A DNA stretch of 64,000 nucleotides, from positions 186,001 through 250,000 of the forward strand of contig NZ_BNJR01000016.1 of assembly GCF_016860605.1 (NCBI RefSeq), in the 5' to 3' direction. Every line of letters starts with the position of its first letter. Position 1 is the first letter of the stretch. Positions 18,527-28,200 of this stretch are shown piece after piece. The notes beneath the pieces are model-generated. The model had not been told where the DNA came from, did not search any database, and saw nothing but the letters and a program-made list of their open reading frames with translations. The translations under genes and the position numbers were made by a program. This DNA comes from Lentilactobacillus fungorum (lineage in GTDB: Bacteria; Bacillota; Bacilli; Lactobacillales; Lactobacillaceae).

Positions 18527-19732
18527 CTATCCGCCATAAGTATCACTCACGACGGTCCAATTGCCGGTCGTCGGGTTCATCTCTTCTAATTGGCCAGTTG
18601 AATTGACTCTGAAACTGGCAACTTTTGGATTAGTGTTTGGATCAACTTGATGGTTTTTAAAGATCGTCGCACTGTGATTTTCTAAAACGTCAAGGTACAG
18701 CATCCCAGCTCGTTTTTGTGGTAAGTAAGTGAAGTCCGTTGATTGGACGTTGGTATTTGGATACAATGCTTTTACTTCGGGCCAAACCCAATTAACCAGT
18801 TGCTGGTCGGTTAATTGAGCTGAATGACTGCTAGTTGTAGCGGCTTGCGATGATGAACTGCTGCTGTTAGCGGCACTTGACTGTGAACGGGTAGTAGAAT
18901 TTGAATTCTGGTCAGTAGTCGGCATCGTGGCTGATTTAGAGAGGGTTAAAGGTGTGGAAGTCAAACCGGACACGCGAATTTGATTGCTGCTTAAAAGGGT
19001 CAATTGATAAACCGTTGGCGTGTGGCCGCTCGAATAGGATTTCAGCAGGTAAGTGTCTTGGCCGGCCAGCTGGTATGAAACTTGGTCGTTGTTAAGGTCG
19101 GTGCTGGAATTGTATAAGCGATGGTTTTGATCATACTGGTTGGTGACACTGCTAGTTGTCGATTCGGTGATCATCAAGAACCGTTTGGTATACGGTGTTT
19201 GCGAACTGCCAGTAGTCGTGTAAGCGGTTGCCCAAGTGCCTTGGAGTACTTGGGGAGCTCCGTCTTGCCAAGCATCAGTTCGCTGATTGGCATCAGCTAG
19301 AATAAAATTGGCATGGAAGTTGTGGTAGTTTGAATCAATGGTATAAGCTTGGTGGCCGCCGTTAATCCAGTTGAATTTGAGGGTATAATGTTTGTTTTGA
19401 TGACTCTTTAACTTAAGTTGATAAACGTACTTAGTGCCAGTTGATTTGAGTGAGTTAACCTGGCTGTCGTCAATGGTGCCAGATTGGCTTGAAGACAGTT
19501 TCCAGTGCCAACGGCCGCCGGATTGATAAAATTGTGAAATTAATGATGACTGATTGCTTGAATCATCAGCCGGCACTTTCTTTTCTGCCGGAGAAAGTAA
19601 TTGGTCGAGTTTTTGAGACGAATTGTTGCTCTTTTTCGGGGTATTATTTAAATCAGCTTGGTTACCCTTGCAGCCGGCAAGCAGCATTAAGCCGGCAAAT
19701 GAGACACTGATAGCGATTAGTAATTTCTTCAT
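18527..19732 (-). CDS. Uncharacterised lipoprotein
   Basis: Extracytoplasmic lipoprotein of 401 residues. Signal peptide MKKLLIAISVSFAGLMLLAG with lipidated Cys in LLAGCKGN. A globular domain follows (GGRWHWKL about 70 residues in, GTWATAYTTTG in the middle), then a serine/threonine-rich spacer of about 45 residues and a C-terminal domain of about 95 residues starting LTDQQLVNWVWPEVKALYP. I do not recognise either domain firmly. ATG at 19732 is chosen over the longer frame because AGGAGGGCC precedes it and the signal peptide starts there. A remnant of the structured repeat lies immediately upstream. Confidence 0.75.
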   Translation of the reverse strand: MKKLLIAISVSFAGLMLLAGCKGNQADLNNTPKKSNNSSQKLDQLLSPAEKKVPADDSSNQSSLISQFYQSGGRWHWKLSSSQSGTIDDSQVNSLKSTGTKYVYQLKLKSHQNKHYTLKFNWINGGHQAYTIDSNYHNFHANFILADANQRTDAWQDGAPQVLQGTWATAYTTTGSSQTPYTKRFLMITESTTSSVTNQYDQNHRLYNSSTDLNNDQVSYQLAGQDTYLLKSYSSGHTPTVYQLTLLSSNQIRVSGLTSTPLTLSKSATMPTTDQNSNSTTRSQSSAANSSSSSSQAATTSSHSAQLTDQQLVNWVWPEVKALYPNTNVQSTDFTYLPQKRAGMLYLDVLENHSATIFKNHQVDPNTNPKVASFRVNSTGQLEEMNPTTGNWTVVSDTYGG

Positions 19733-19752
19733 TTTAAAGGCCCTCCTGGGAA

Positions 19753-19791
19753 GTGAGCGAAACAGCTTATTGCTTTGCACGGCTGTCCTAA
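19753..19791 (-). repeat. Structured repeat copy I (minimal remnant)
   Basis: Only the two ends remain, gtgagcgaaaca and TTGCTTTGCACGGCTGTCCTA, with the whole interior lost. Same orientation and place as other copies: just before the ribosome binding site of the lipoprotein gene. Confidence 0.65.
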
Positions 19792-19937
19792 CAATTTTAT
19801 TATACCAGAATGGTTCGTGGGGGAGCTCAAAAGAAGACATGAATTGTTTAGATAATTTTTATATTTTTATCACATTTTCTTCAAACTCAAGTTGTTATAA
19901 TAAATAAGACGATTAAAAAAGAACTTGTGAGGCGACT

Positions 19938-20222
19938 ATTACGAACGTTAAAAGATCTTATTGGAAATATTCTGTTTTAAGCTTAATCTCTTGTGCCTGT
20001 TTAATAGCGATTGAGGTGATGCTGTTTAAAACCACGACATTCGTGGACCGCATTGCCTTTGCCCTAAGCTTAATGGCGATTCCAGGCTTTTGGTATGATT
20101 TTGTATTTCGGTTTGCGGACACCAAACAACATTTGATTAGCGTAACGGAGCTGTTTCTGGCGGTCACGGCCCTTGTCGGCGTTTTGTATGCCGGAACAGC
20201 GGTGATGGTGCATTTGTCGTGA
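19938..20222 (+). CDS. Small membrane protein, probable AUU start
   Basis: Two- to three-helix membrane protein of about 94 residues of unknown function. The frame has hydrophobic stretches before the first GTG/ATG at 20016-20021 (YSVLSLISCACLIAIEVMLF), so the real start must be upstream. The only candidate there is ATT at 19938, placed 5 bases after GTGAGG; no ATG, GTG or TTG in frame fits. A canonical start would cut through a membrane helix. The next gene starts 13 bases later with a similar arrangement and is also a small membrane protein, so the two probably work together. Confidence 0.5.
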   Translation: MTNVKRSYWKYSVLSLISCACLIAIEVMLFKTTTFVDRIAFALSLMAIPGFWYDFVFRFADTKQHLISVTELFLAVTALVGVLYAGTAVMVHLS

Positions 20223-20235
20223 ACGAAGGACAGTC

Positions 20236-20481
20236 ATTATAAAGTTGGCGGTGGTTCCAATCGATCAATTTTGGATAAAGTTAAGCCGGTTCCCTCGGTT
20301 GAACATTTGGCTGTTTTTTACCGTGGCCTTTCTGGTTGGGAACTTTATTTGGACGACTATAATTCAGGGAGATTATCTTAATCAATTTTTAGGAGAGAGT
20401 GTTTTTGAGAGTGCAGTCATTGGACTGTTGCTGCTTGTGGAGTGGGGGTGGCAGGTTAAAAAATCCCGGAAGCAAAAATAA
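20236..20481 (+). CDS. Small membrane protein, probable AUU start
   Basis: About 81 residues with two predicted membrane helices (NIWLFFTVAFLVGNFIWTTI and SAVIGLLLLVEWGWQV) and a basic C-terminus KKSRKQK. Function unknown. ATT at 20236 lies 5 bases after GAAGGA; alternative starts TTG 20245 and GTG 20251 are 14 and 20 bases away from it, which is too far. Cotranscribed with the preceding membrane protein gene and followed by a terminator. Confidence 0.5.
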   Translation: MIKLAVVPIDQFWIKLSRFPRLNIWLFFTVAFLVGNFIWTTIIQGDYLNQFLGESVFESAVIGLLLLVEWGWQVKKSRKQK

Positions 20482-20497
20482 AATAGATTATGAAAAT

Positions 20498-20532
20498 TGT
20501 CCTAAGGGTTGATGAACTTTTAGGGCATTTTT
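20498..20532 (+). terminator. Terminator behind the membrane protein pair
   Basis: Arms tgtcctaa and ttagggca with T run; modest strength. Confidence 0.55.
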
Positions 20533-20634
20533 GCTGGACACATCTATTTATTGTCTAATCTTTCAATTACGCCTAAGATAAAGGTGTTCTTAGAATACGA
20601 TCCAATTAGACCAACCCAAAAGGAAGTTATCGTC

Positions 20635-21840
20635 ATGGCAGACCCATTGAATATCCTCCATACCATTGATTTAGAGACGTTGTACCCAATTGTTCGTTGC
20701 GAAATCACGTTAGCCCATCAGCTTGACGAGCATCGATTAGAAATGGCAGTGAAGCTTGCCGGTGAAGTGGTGCCAGAAATTTTTGCCAAGTATCGAATCG
20801 CTGATAATCACTTTGTATCATTGGTACATGATCCCAAACTGATTGTGATGCATGCCAATTCAGTTGACGAGAATCAAGTATCAAATTTTGATTTACTGAT
20901 CGGTCCTCAATTAAGAATCATGGTCGTTGGCAATCAACTCATCATTTATTTGAGCCATATTTTGACAGATGGCGCCGGCAGTAAGCAGTTTCTCTATCTG
21001 TTGGCGGCTTGTTATAATCAATTGAAAGTCCCGGATGGGCTGGTCAACCATCAGGATATCGAAGAGATTAAGGCGCTCATTCACCAAACACCCGAACCAG
21101 CGTTAACCAATGTTGATCACCCCAGTCGGCCATTGTTTCTGCCTCAATTAGCGGATCACCAGCCAGCAGCCTACGAAGTGATTAAGATATCATTGGAGCC
21201 GGCGGTATTTGTCCAGCTTCACGAAGATACTCAAAAACTGGGATTCACTTTAAACGACTGGTTCATGGCCGCTTTTGGCAAAACGATCCAGCAATATTGC
21301 GGTGTGGCAACGATTGCGCTGGCTTGTCCGACCGATATGCGCCAATTTTTATCATTAACCGCAAGCAGCCAACTGCGAATCCAAAATCTTACGGCCCGGT
21401 ATAATTTTGAGGTAACGTCTGACCCAGCCGAGTCGGTTAAGCAAACAGCCCAAAAAGTTCACAAGCAAATGCAGGCCAATAAACAAAATAAGCAATTCTT
21501 GCAATCAATTCGAGCGCTGGTGAAGGGGGTTGACCAGGGCAAATCGATTGAACAATTACAAGCGACCGTTGAAAGTAACTATCACGTTCGCCCGATTGCT
21601 TACACAAACTTTGGCGTTATCAGTACGAAACGACTGAAGTTTGTTAATAACATCGTTCAAAGCTGTGTGATGACCGGTTCGTTTAGACGGTTCCCGATGT
21701 ACCAAGTAGCGGTTAGTACGTTTGGTGGTCAATTAACTTTAGCTGCCAATATGATTGGGAGCCCGGCTGAGCGTCAGTTTGGTAGGGCTGTGTTGAATCA
21801 TTTGAAGTTGGCGCTATTAGCAACGTTGGATAGAAGTTAG
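20635..21840 (+). CDS. Condensation-domain acyltransferase-like protein
   Basis: Cytoplasmic protein of 401 residues resembling the CoA-dependent acyltransferase/NRPS condensation superfamily. The key element is HILTDG (within IIYLSHILTDGAGSKQFLYLL), matching the HxxxDG active-site motif, at about residue 105; the second half contains LNDWFMAAFGKTI and ACPTDMRQF, as in the latch half of that fold. ATG 20635 has AAAGGAAG at 8 bases. There is no carrier protein, adenylation or other biosynthetic gene nearby, so it is an orphan; alcohol acetyltransferase or lipid/peptide acylation are possible roles. The substrate is unknown. Confidence 0.65.
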   Translation: MADPLNILHTIDLETLYPIVRCEITLAHQLDEHRLEMAVKLAGEVVPEIFAKYRIADNHFVSLVHDPKLIVMHANSVDENQVSNFDLLIGPQLRIMVVGNQLIIYLSHILTDGAGSKQFLYLLAACYNQLKVPDGLVNHQDIEEIKALIHQTPEPALTNVDHPSRPLFLPQLADHQPAAYEVIKISLEPAVFVQLHEDTQKLGFTLNDWFMAAFGKTIQQYCGVATIALACPTDMRQFLSLTASSQLRIQNLTARYNFEVTSDPAESVKQTAQKVHKQMQANKQNKQFLQSIRALVKGVDQGKSIEQLQATVESNYHVRPIAYTNFGVISTKRLKFVNNIVQSCVMTGSFRRFPMYQVAVSTFGGQLTLAANMIGSPAERQFGRAVLNHLKLALLATLDRS

Positions 21841-21959
21841 CGATAAAGAATTTGTATCATTGTAAGGCTAAAGCATGGCTGAAATGGTTGTAGTTCGGAT
21901 GACTATAAGTGCTTGTCTTGTCAGAAAAAATGAACGCATTATGGCGTTAAGTAGAAAAT

Positions 21960-22016
21960 AAAGCCATCGCGGCAACTACCATCCTTGTAAGAGAGTAATG
22001 GCCACAATGGCTTTTT
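21960..22016. terminator. Convergent terminator
   Basis: Arms aaagccat and atggcttt with flanking complementary bases, between genes ending at 21840 and 22022. T run on the plus strand. Confidence 0.55.
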
Positions 22017-22021
22017 AATTT

Positions 22022-22675
22022 TTAGAGTTTATCGCTAACGTTATTATAATAGTCAATTGAAAACTGACCGTTATCGTAGTTCAACTTGGTGACACTACCG
22101 TTCTTGGTAGACACATTCACCGGGATATCACTCCATTTGCTGACGACGTTTCGAATGAGCGTCCCATGGGTTGCCATGAGAATTTGATCACCGTCGCTTG
22201 CGTTGGCAATTACTTTGTCGATTCCCGGTTGTAGGCGACCCCAAAAAGTTGCGCTGCTTTCCGCATCACCGTACGGGTCGGCTTTTGAAAACATGTCTTC
22301 GGCTTTATCAATTCCGTATTCGCCGATTAAACCGTGAAAGGAATTGACCCCAATTGGCCCGCCAATCGTATGCCAAGTTTTAACGTCGTCTTCGCCTTCA
22401 TAATAGCCAAAGTTAAGTTCACGAAAGGCTGGATCGGGCGTCACTTCGTTAACCGTGCCCGAATTGGCCTTGAGAATCAAATTGCCAGTTTGGACGGCTC
22501 GGGAAGTATCACTTGAATAAGCAGCGGCAAACGGAATTTGGGCGAGTCGTTTACCAGCATCAACGGCATCGGCAATCCCTTTGTCAGTAAGCGGTGAATC
22601 CGACCAGCCTTGAATTCGATGGTACTTATTTAAGTAGGTTTGACCGTGGCGAACAAAGTAAAGTGAAATTGTCAT
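22022..22675 (-). CDS. Histidine phosphatase family protein (phosphoglycerate mutase-like)
   Basis: Cytoplasmic phosphatase-type enzyme of 217 residues. FVRHGQT with the phosphorylated His near residue 9, RIQGWSDSPLTDKG, the catalytic glutamate in FRELNFGYYEG, and the second His in MATHGTLIRN are all present. ATG 22675 with AGGAGG upstream is chosen over a longer frame that runs into repeat sequence. Members of this branch in lactobacilli are mostly broad phosphatases rather than glycolytic mutases. Substrate unknown. Confidence 0.85.
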   Translation of the reverse strand: MTISLYFVRHGQTYLNKYHRIQGWSDSPLTDKGIADAVDAGKRLAQIPFAAAYSSDTSRAVQTGNLILKANSGTVNEVTPDPAFRELNFGYYEGEDDVKTWHTIGGPIGVNSFHGLIGEYGIDKAEDMFSKADPYGDAESSATFWGRLQPGIDKVIANASDGDQILMATHGTLIRNVVSKWSDIPVNVSTKNGSVTKLNYDNGQFSIDYYNNVSDKL

Positions 22676-22694
22676 GTGAATCCTCCTAAATATA

Positions 22695-22763
22695 GTGAGC
22701 GGAGCAAAGCGGTTAGAGTCTGCCAAGTAAACTAGGCATTTTATGACTGTTGGAACTATCCTA
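22695..22763 (-). repeat. Structured repeat copy J (remnant of the long form)
   Basis: Keeps gtgagcggagcAAAGCggttag, part of the long-form insert (gccaagtaaactaggc) and a decayed ctatcctaa end. Located directly before the phosphatase ribosome binding site. Confidence 0.7.
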
Positions 22764-23011
22764 ATCCAGATAACTAAGTAATTCCAGTCTTAACTTTTTA
22801 GTCGGCCAACACCACCCGCAAATTTCCACACACTCTAAGTATACAATTCTTAAAAACAACCCAATTATACCATATGATACCCAATTATTTGAACCTATAC
22901 CAATTACAAATTTAAAAATAATTATCTTTTTATAGCCAAATTAACAGGCACATTTTTGAATTGATAACCGTTTTATGCTAAACTGTTAAGTCAAGTTGTA
23001 GGGGGTAAAAT
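22764..23011. other. Divergent intergenic region before helD
   Basis: AT-rich region without coding potential. Candidate helD promoter TTGAAT (22956-22961), 17 bases, TAAACT (22979-22984). Nothing else recognised. Confidence 0.35.
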
Positions 23012-25324
23012 ATGGCTGATAATATCAAAGTACAAGAGCAGCGCCATTTAGACGGCGTTATTAAAAAAATCAAGGTTGCCGAAAATAGCCTTCAAAAGAA
23101 GATTCAAGCAACCAAACGAGATGTTAAAGACATTAACGCCAATTTCAGCAACGATGTCCGCTTAAAGACCGAGACGTATAGCGGCATGATGGAAACGGCC
23201 ATGTCAATTCGGCAGCAGCAACAGATGCTCTCTGAACGGGAAAACCGCCAAGAACATGCTGCCAGAGAATTAGGGACCCTGCAAAAGCTGGAGGTGAACC
23301 CTTATTTCGCGCGGATTGATTTTCGTGAAGGCGATGAAAAGCGTGATGAAACCATTTATATTGGCATGGCATCATTTACCGACCGACCTGATCACTACTT
23401 AATTTATGACTGGCGGGCACCAATTTCTAGTATTTACTACAACGGTGGCATTGGCGATGTCACTTACCAAACACCAGATGGCGAACAGACGGTTGACGTT
23501 AAATTAAAGCGCCAGTTCCAAATTGAACATGCCAAGATCAAAACGGTCTTTGATACTGAAGAAGTTGTCGGTGATCAAATGTTGCTGGATGCACTGAGCA
23601 ACCGTTCAGATACTAAGATGAAGAGTATCGTAACAACGATTCAAAAAGAGCAAAACCAAATCATTCGCGATACGGATTCGGAATTGCTGTTTGTCCAAGG
23701 AGCTGCTGGTTCTGGAAAAACGGCCGCCGTTTTGCAGCGAGTTGCTTTCTTGCTTTATCAGTACCGGGGCAATCTGCATTCTGGCCAAATTATCTTATTC
23801 TCACCGAACCAACTTTTTAATGATTATATTAACCAGGTGTTACCAGAACTTGGGGAACAAAATATGGTTCAGATGACTTTTTATCAGTACAGTTCTCACC
23901 GACTGCCAAGTATTCAGGTTGAGACCCTGGCTCAGCGTTTTGACGAACAGTTCGAACCCCATGCTCAAAAAATTAACGATATTAAGGGTAGCCTGGATTA
24001 TTTCAAGGCCGTTAGCGCGTATGCCAACCACTTAAATACCGAAGATATGCGTTTTCGAAATCTGATGTTCAACGGATCCGTTTTAATTCCAAAAGAAAAA
24101 GTTGAAGATATTTATTATAGTTTTAACGAGAACTACAACTTGAGGAATCGACTGGATGCCACCAAGGAACAGCTCTTAAAGATTTTAAACCGCAAGATTC
24201 ATGTGGAAATGCGTAAAAAGTGGGTTGAGGATGCAGTCCAAAACCTGTCACGAGAAGAAATCCAACAAATGCACAAAGCGGGCGAAGAAGAAATCTTGAA
24301 CTCTGATAAGGAATTTAAGTTCTTAGCCCGTCAAATCGTGGTTAAATCATTCCGGAAAGTGCAGCGCCAGATTGTTCGTAATCATTTTTTGAGCATCAAT
24401 AATCAGTTTGTTCACATGCTGCGAAACATTCCTAACATTATTCAGCTTAAAGATTTTAACATTGATGATCAGGATTGGAACGCTGATATTAAGGCAACCG
24501 TTGGCCGACTTAAAGAGGGCCGGCTGTCTTTAGCCGATGCTTCGGCTTACATTTACTTATATGATTTAATGACCGGCAAGCGTGGTGATCGTGATATTCG
24601 CTATCTCTTTATCGATGAAGTACAAGATTACTCCGCGTTCCAATTAGCCTTTTTGAAATTTAGTTTCCCCCGGGCAAAGTTTACTCTATTGGGCGACTTA
24701 AACCAGGCCATTTTTACCCACGAGAATAGTCGTAAGTTATTGGGCGAATTAGGCAGCATGTTCCCACAAGACAAAACGCGGGTTGTTCAATTGACTAAGT
24801 CGTATCGTTCAACTGCCCAGATCACCAATTTTACCAAGCACCTGCTGACGAATGGCGAAGAGATTATTCCGTTTACCAGACAGGGTGATTTGCCACAGGT
24901 TTACGTTGAGGCGGGAATTGACTCAGCGGTTGAAGTTGTTAAACACCAAGCAGAGACAAACCTGCAAGATCATGAAACCACGGCGATTATCGGCAAAACA
25001 CTTACTGAGTGTCAAGAATTGACCGATAAGCTGGGCGAAGCAGGAATTTCCGCGACCCTCATTAGGACTGAAAACCAACGTTTGGTCAAGGGGGTCATTG
25101 TGGTGCCGTCTTATCTGGCAAAGGGGCTGGAGTTTGATAGCGTCATTATGTGGGATGCGTCCAAGGCATGTTACGGTGAAGAACGTGACCGGCAACTGGT
25201 TTATACTATTTGTACCCGGGCAATGCATCGACTAACAATTGTGGCCACTAAGGAATTATCACCAATTTTTGATACGGTTCCAACAGAAGAGTATGAAATG
25301 TGTGAAACACCACAAAACAATTAA
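23012..25324 (+). CDS. helD: RNA polymerase recycling factor HelD
   Basis: UvrD/Rep-like ATPase of 770 residues that frees RNA polymerase from stalled or idle complexes in Gram-positive bacteria. A charged, coiled-coil-rich N-terminal arm (about 1-150) precedes Walker A QGAAGSGKTAAVLQRVAFLL (about 230), Walker B DEVQDYSAFQL and C-terminal helicase motifs KSYRSTAQI and YLAKGLEFDSVIMWD. Preceded by TAGGGGG at good distance. Monocistronic, with a terminator behind it. Length and order match the lactobacillus proteins. Confidence 0.88.
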   Translation: MADNIKVQEQRHLDGVIKKIKVAENSLQKKIQATKRDVKDINANFSNDVRLKTETYSGMMETAMSIRQQQQMLSERENRQEHAARELGTLQKLEVNPYFARIDFREGDEKRDETIYIGMASFTDRPDHYLIYDWRAPISSIYYNGGIGDVTYQTPDGEQTVDVKLKRQFQIEHAKIKTVFDTEEVVGDQMLLDALSNRSDTKMKSIVTTIQKEQNQIIRDTDSELLFVQGAAGSGKTAAVLQRVAFLLYQYRGNLHSGQIILFSPNQLFNDYINQVLPELGEQNMVQMTFYQYSSHRLPSIQVETLAQRFDEQFEPHAQKINDIKGSLDYFKAVSAYANHLNTEDMRFRNLMFNGSVLIPKEKVEDIYYSFNENYNLRNRLDATKEQLLKILNRKIHVEMRKKWVEDAVQNLSREEIQQMHKAGEEEILNSDKEFKFLARQIVVKSFRKVQRQIVRNHFLSINNQFVHMLRNIPNIIQLKDFNIDDQDWNADIKATVGRLKEGRLSLADASAYIYLYDLMTGKRGDRDIRYLFIDEVQDYSAFQLAFLKFSFPRAKFTLLGDLNQAIFTHENSRKLLGELGSMFPQDKTRVVQLTKSYRSTAQITNFTKHLLTNGEEIIPFTRQGDLPQVYVEAGIDSAVEVVKHQAETNLQDHETTAIIGKTLTECQELTDKLGEAGISATLIRTENQRLVKGVIVVPSYLAKGLEFDSVIMWDASKACYGEERDRQLVYTICTRAMHRLTIVATKELSPIFDTVPTEEYEMCETPQNN

Positions 25325-25336
25325 GTAAGTTTGATT

Positions 25337-25365
25337 GGCTGGGATAAAAGCGTCTCAGCCTTTTT
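25337..25365 (+). terminator. Terminator of helD
   Basis: Arms ggctggga and tctcagcc with T run. Confidence 0.75.
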
Positions 25366-25484
25366 AGTAGTCAGAATGCTGGAACGGTTTTGATGAGGGC
25401 GATAACGACTAGTTATAATGACGGTGAGCCAAACGAGCGCCTTGATGGTATAATAACGGAGACATTGATATTTTTGGAGATAAA

Positions 25485-26423
25485 ATGGTAATCATGGATG
25501 ATTTAATTAACTACTATTCGTTCACTAAGGAAGAATGGAGACATTTCCATAACGAGAGCGAAGCAAATTTGCCGCTAACCCCCAGTGAATTGAAGCACAT
25601 CAAGGCTTTTAACGATCAAATTTCGATTCAAGACGTCGCTGACATTTACAAACCGTTGGTGCATATGATTCGCTTACAAAAAAATAACTTTGATGAGTGG
25701 CAAACCACGAAGGCAAGGTTTTTGCGCAAGCAAGTTCGAGCAGTGCCCTTCATTATTGGAATTTCTGGCAGTGTGGCGGTTGGTAAGTCAACGACCGCCC
25801 GAGTGTTGAAAGAATTACTGACTAACTATTTTACTGGCGAGCACATTCAATTAATCACCACCGATGGCTTCTTATATTCCAATGCCGAATTAAAGCAACG
25901 AGGTCTTTATAATAAAAAAGGGTTCCCGGAAAGTTACAACATGCGGGAATTGATCGCTTTTTTGAACGAAGTTAAGTCCGGCGTGGCGGTAACCAAATCG
26001 CCCGTCTATTCTCATCAAAGTTATGACATCATCCCTAACCGTTATGATATTGTCGACCGGCCGGATGTACTCATTATTGAGGGAATTAATACGCTACAGC
26101 TGCCAAGTAACGAACAAATTTATGTCAGTGACTTCACGGACTTTTCGATCTACATGGATGCCGATGTTCATTTAATTGAAAAATGGTACTTGGAGCGGTT
26201 TGGCCGCTTGATGGATACGGCCTTTCAAGATCCGGATAACTATTACTATGACTATGCGATGGGCGATCGGGACGAAGCATTTGCAATGGCACGGAATGTA
26301 TGGAATACTGTTGACTTACCGAACCTTAAGGAAAATATTTTACCGACCCGGTCCCGGGCAGATATGGTGATGCATAAAACCGATCACCATTTAATTGATC
26401 GACTGTACCTTAGAAAGTATTAA
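25485..26423 (+). CDS. coaA: Type I pantothenate kinase
   Basis: Phosphorylates pantothenate, the first and regulated step of coenzyme A synthesis. 312 residues, close to the usual length. The P-loop is GISGSVAVGKST (about 93-104), followed by the family stretches TTDGFLYSNAEL, KKGFPESYNM, PVYSHQSYDI, and LIIEGINTLQ with KWYLERFGRLMDTAF. ATG 25485 lies 7 bases after GGAG; a second ATG at 25494 is possible. Stands between helD and guaA without overlap. Confidence 0.93.
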   Translation: MVIMDDLINYYSFTKEEWRHFHNESEANLPLTPSELKHIKAFNDQISIQDVADIYKPLVHMIRLQKNNFDEWQTTKARFLRKQVRAVPFIIGISGSVAVGKSTTARVLKELLTNYFTGEHIQLITTDGFLYSNAELKQRGLYNKKGFPESYNMRELIAFLNEVKSGVAVTKSPVYSHQSYDIIPNRYDIVDRPDVLIIEGINTLQLPSNEQIYVSDFTDFSIYMDADVHLIEKWYLERFGRLMDTAFQDPDNYYYDYAMGDRDEAFAMARNVWNTVDLPNLKENILPTRSRADMVMHKTDHHLIDRLYLRKY

Positions 26424-26506
26424 ATGTTTGGCTTTTCAAGAAAATGTTGACCAATGGCAGTTGAATCGTTTATTATTTAGGTAGTAACTTTGAAAGGGTG
26501 TATGAT

Positions 26507-28060
26507 TTGGCAAACGTTGACTTATCAAGCTTTGATAAGATTTTGGTGCTGGATTTTGGTAGTCAGTACAACCAACTGATTACCAGACGAATTCGCGATT
26601 TAGGCGTATATTCCGAACTAAAGTCCCACGCATTGTCCGCAAATGAGATCAAAGCGATGAACCCCAAGGGAATTATTTTCTCAGGTGGTCCAAATAGTGT
26701 TTACGAAGATGGCGCGCTTAAGGTTGATCCAGACATCTTCAAGTTAGGAATTCCAATCCTGGGAATTTGCTATGGTATGCAAATCATGGCCTATACTCTG
26801 GACGGCGAAGTCGAGAAGGCAGATGATTCTGAGTATGGACATGCTGATATCCAAATCACCTCAGATGATGCGGTGTTGTTCAAGGGCACCCCAAAAGAGC
26901 AGCCGGTTTGGATGAGCCATGGTGACTTGGTCAACAAGGTACCATCAGGATTTACAACGGTGGCTACCAGTCGGAATTGCCCAATTTCGGCCATGCAAGA
27001 CGTTGACCGCAACTTTTATGGGATCCAATTTCACGCAGAAGTTCGCAACACTAAGTATGGCAATGAGATTTTGAAGAACTTTGCCTTTAACGTTTGTCAT
27101 GCGAAAGCTAACTGGTCAATGGATGATTTCATTGATTTGCAAATTGAACATATTCGAAAAGAAGTCGGTGACAAAAAGGTTCTGTTGGGCTTGTCCGGCG
27201 GAGTTGATTCCAGTGTCGTTGGAGTGTTATTGCACAAGGCAATTGGCAAACAGTTAACCAGTATTTTTGTTGACCACGGCTTGTTGCGGAAGAATGAAGC
27301 CCAACAAGTCATGGATAGCCTGGTTGGCAAGTTTGGTTTGAACATTATCAAGGTAGACGCGCAGGATCGCTTCTTATCTAAGCTAAAGGGCGTTGTCGAT
27401 CCAGAGAAAAAGCGTAAGATTATTGGTAACGAATTTATCCAGGTCTTTAACGATGAGGCTCGCAAACTAGATGGCATTGACTTCTTAGCCCAAGGGACAC
27501 TGTATACCGATGTGGTTGAGAGTGGGACAGATACGGCGCAAACGATTAAGTCTCATCATAATGTTGGTGGTTTGCCAGAAGACATGAAGTTCAAGCTGAT
27601 TGAGCCTTTGAACACATTATTCAAGGATGAAGCCCGAGAAATTGGTGAAAAACTAGGGATGCCTGAACAGCTTGTTTGGCGCCAACCGTTCCCAGGCCCC
27701 GGTTTAGGCATTCGAGTTCTTGGTGAAGTAACCCCCGAAAAGTTACGGATTGTCCGTGATAGTGACTGGGTGCTTCGAGACGAAATTGCCAAGGCCGGCC
27801 TAGATCATGACATTTGGCAATACTTCACCGTTTTACCAGGCTTTAGAAGTGTTGGTGTCATGGGAGACGGCAGAACGTATGATTATACCATCGCCATTCG
27901 CGCCGTTAATTCGGTCGACGGGATGACCGCCGATTTCGCCAAGATTCCGTGGAACGTCTTACAAGATGTTTCAACTAGAATCGTCAACGAAGTTGATGGC
28001 ATTAATCGCGTTGTGTATGACGTAACGAGCAAGCCGCCGGCAACGATCGAGTGGGAGTAA
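26507..28060 (+). CDS. guaA: GMP synthase (glutamine-hydrolysing)
   Basis: Converts XMP to GMP. 517 residues: class I glutamine amidotransferase domain ([18 protein letters not shown], nucleophile Cys in GICYGMQ, His/Glu in FHAEV region), ATP pyrophosphatase domain with LSGGVDSSV, and the C-terminal dimerisation domain ending [12 protein letters not shown] at 26498 abuts its own Shine-Dalgarno bases GAAAGG, so the TTG at 26507, which gives the family start [11 protein letters not shown] with a 7-base spacing, is the likely initiation codon. No purine riboswitch is visible in the 74-base upstream gap. Terminator downstream. Confidence 0.94.
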   Translation: MANVDLSSFDKILVLDFGSQYNQLITRRIRDLGVYSELKSHALSANEIKAMNPKGIIFSGGPNSVYEDGALKVDPDIFKLGIPILGICYGMQIMAYTLDGEVEKADDSEYGHADIQITSDDAVLFKGTPKEQPVWMSHGDLVNKVPSGFTTVATSRNCPISAMQDVDRNFYGIQFHAEVRNTKYGNEILKNFAFNVCHAKANWSMDDFIDLQIEHIRKEVGDKKVLLGLSGGVDSSVVGVLLHKAIGKQLTSIFVDHGLLRKNEAQQVMDSLVGKFGLNIIKVDAQDRFLSKLKGVVDPEKKRKIIGNEFIQVFNDEARKLDGIDFLAQGTLYTDVVESGTDTAQTIKSHHNVGGLPEDMKFKLIEPLNTLFKDEAREIGEKLGMPEQLVWRQPFPGPGLGIRVLGEVTPEKLRIVRDSDWVLRDEIAKAGLDHDIWQYFTVLPGFRSVGVMGDGRTYDYTIAIRAVNSVDGMTADFAKIPWNVLQDVSTRIVNEVDGINRVVYDVTSKPPATIEWE

Positions 28061-28151
28061 AGAGACATTGTTAGTTAGTATTGGAACACGTTCAACAGGA
28101 ATAAAATTTACATGAAAAGGCATTAATTGACATGAAAGTATGCCAAAAAGA

Positions 28152-28187
28152 GAGCTCTCAGTTATGTTAAACTGGGGGCTTTTTTTT
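28152..28187 (+). terminator. Terminator of guaA
   Basis: Arms gagctctcagtt and aactgggggctt with a T8 run; also lies just past the convergent LysR gene stop. Confidence 0.85.
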
Positions 28188-28200
28188 AAATAAATATAGA

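Noticed and set aside
20551-20634. TTG start of the condensation-domain protein at 20551
   Set aside because: ATG 20635 has a good AAAGGAAG ribosome binding site, while TTG 20551 has none and the added residues are not conserved-looking.
26424-26506. Purine riboswitch before guaA
   Set aside because: The gap is too short and shows neither the paired P1-P3 layout nor the conserved loop bases.
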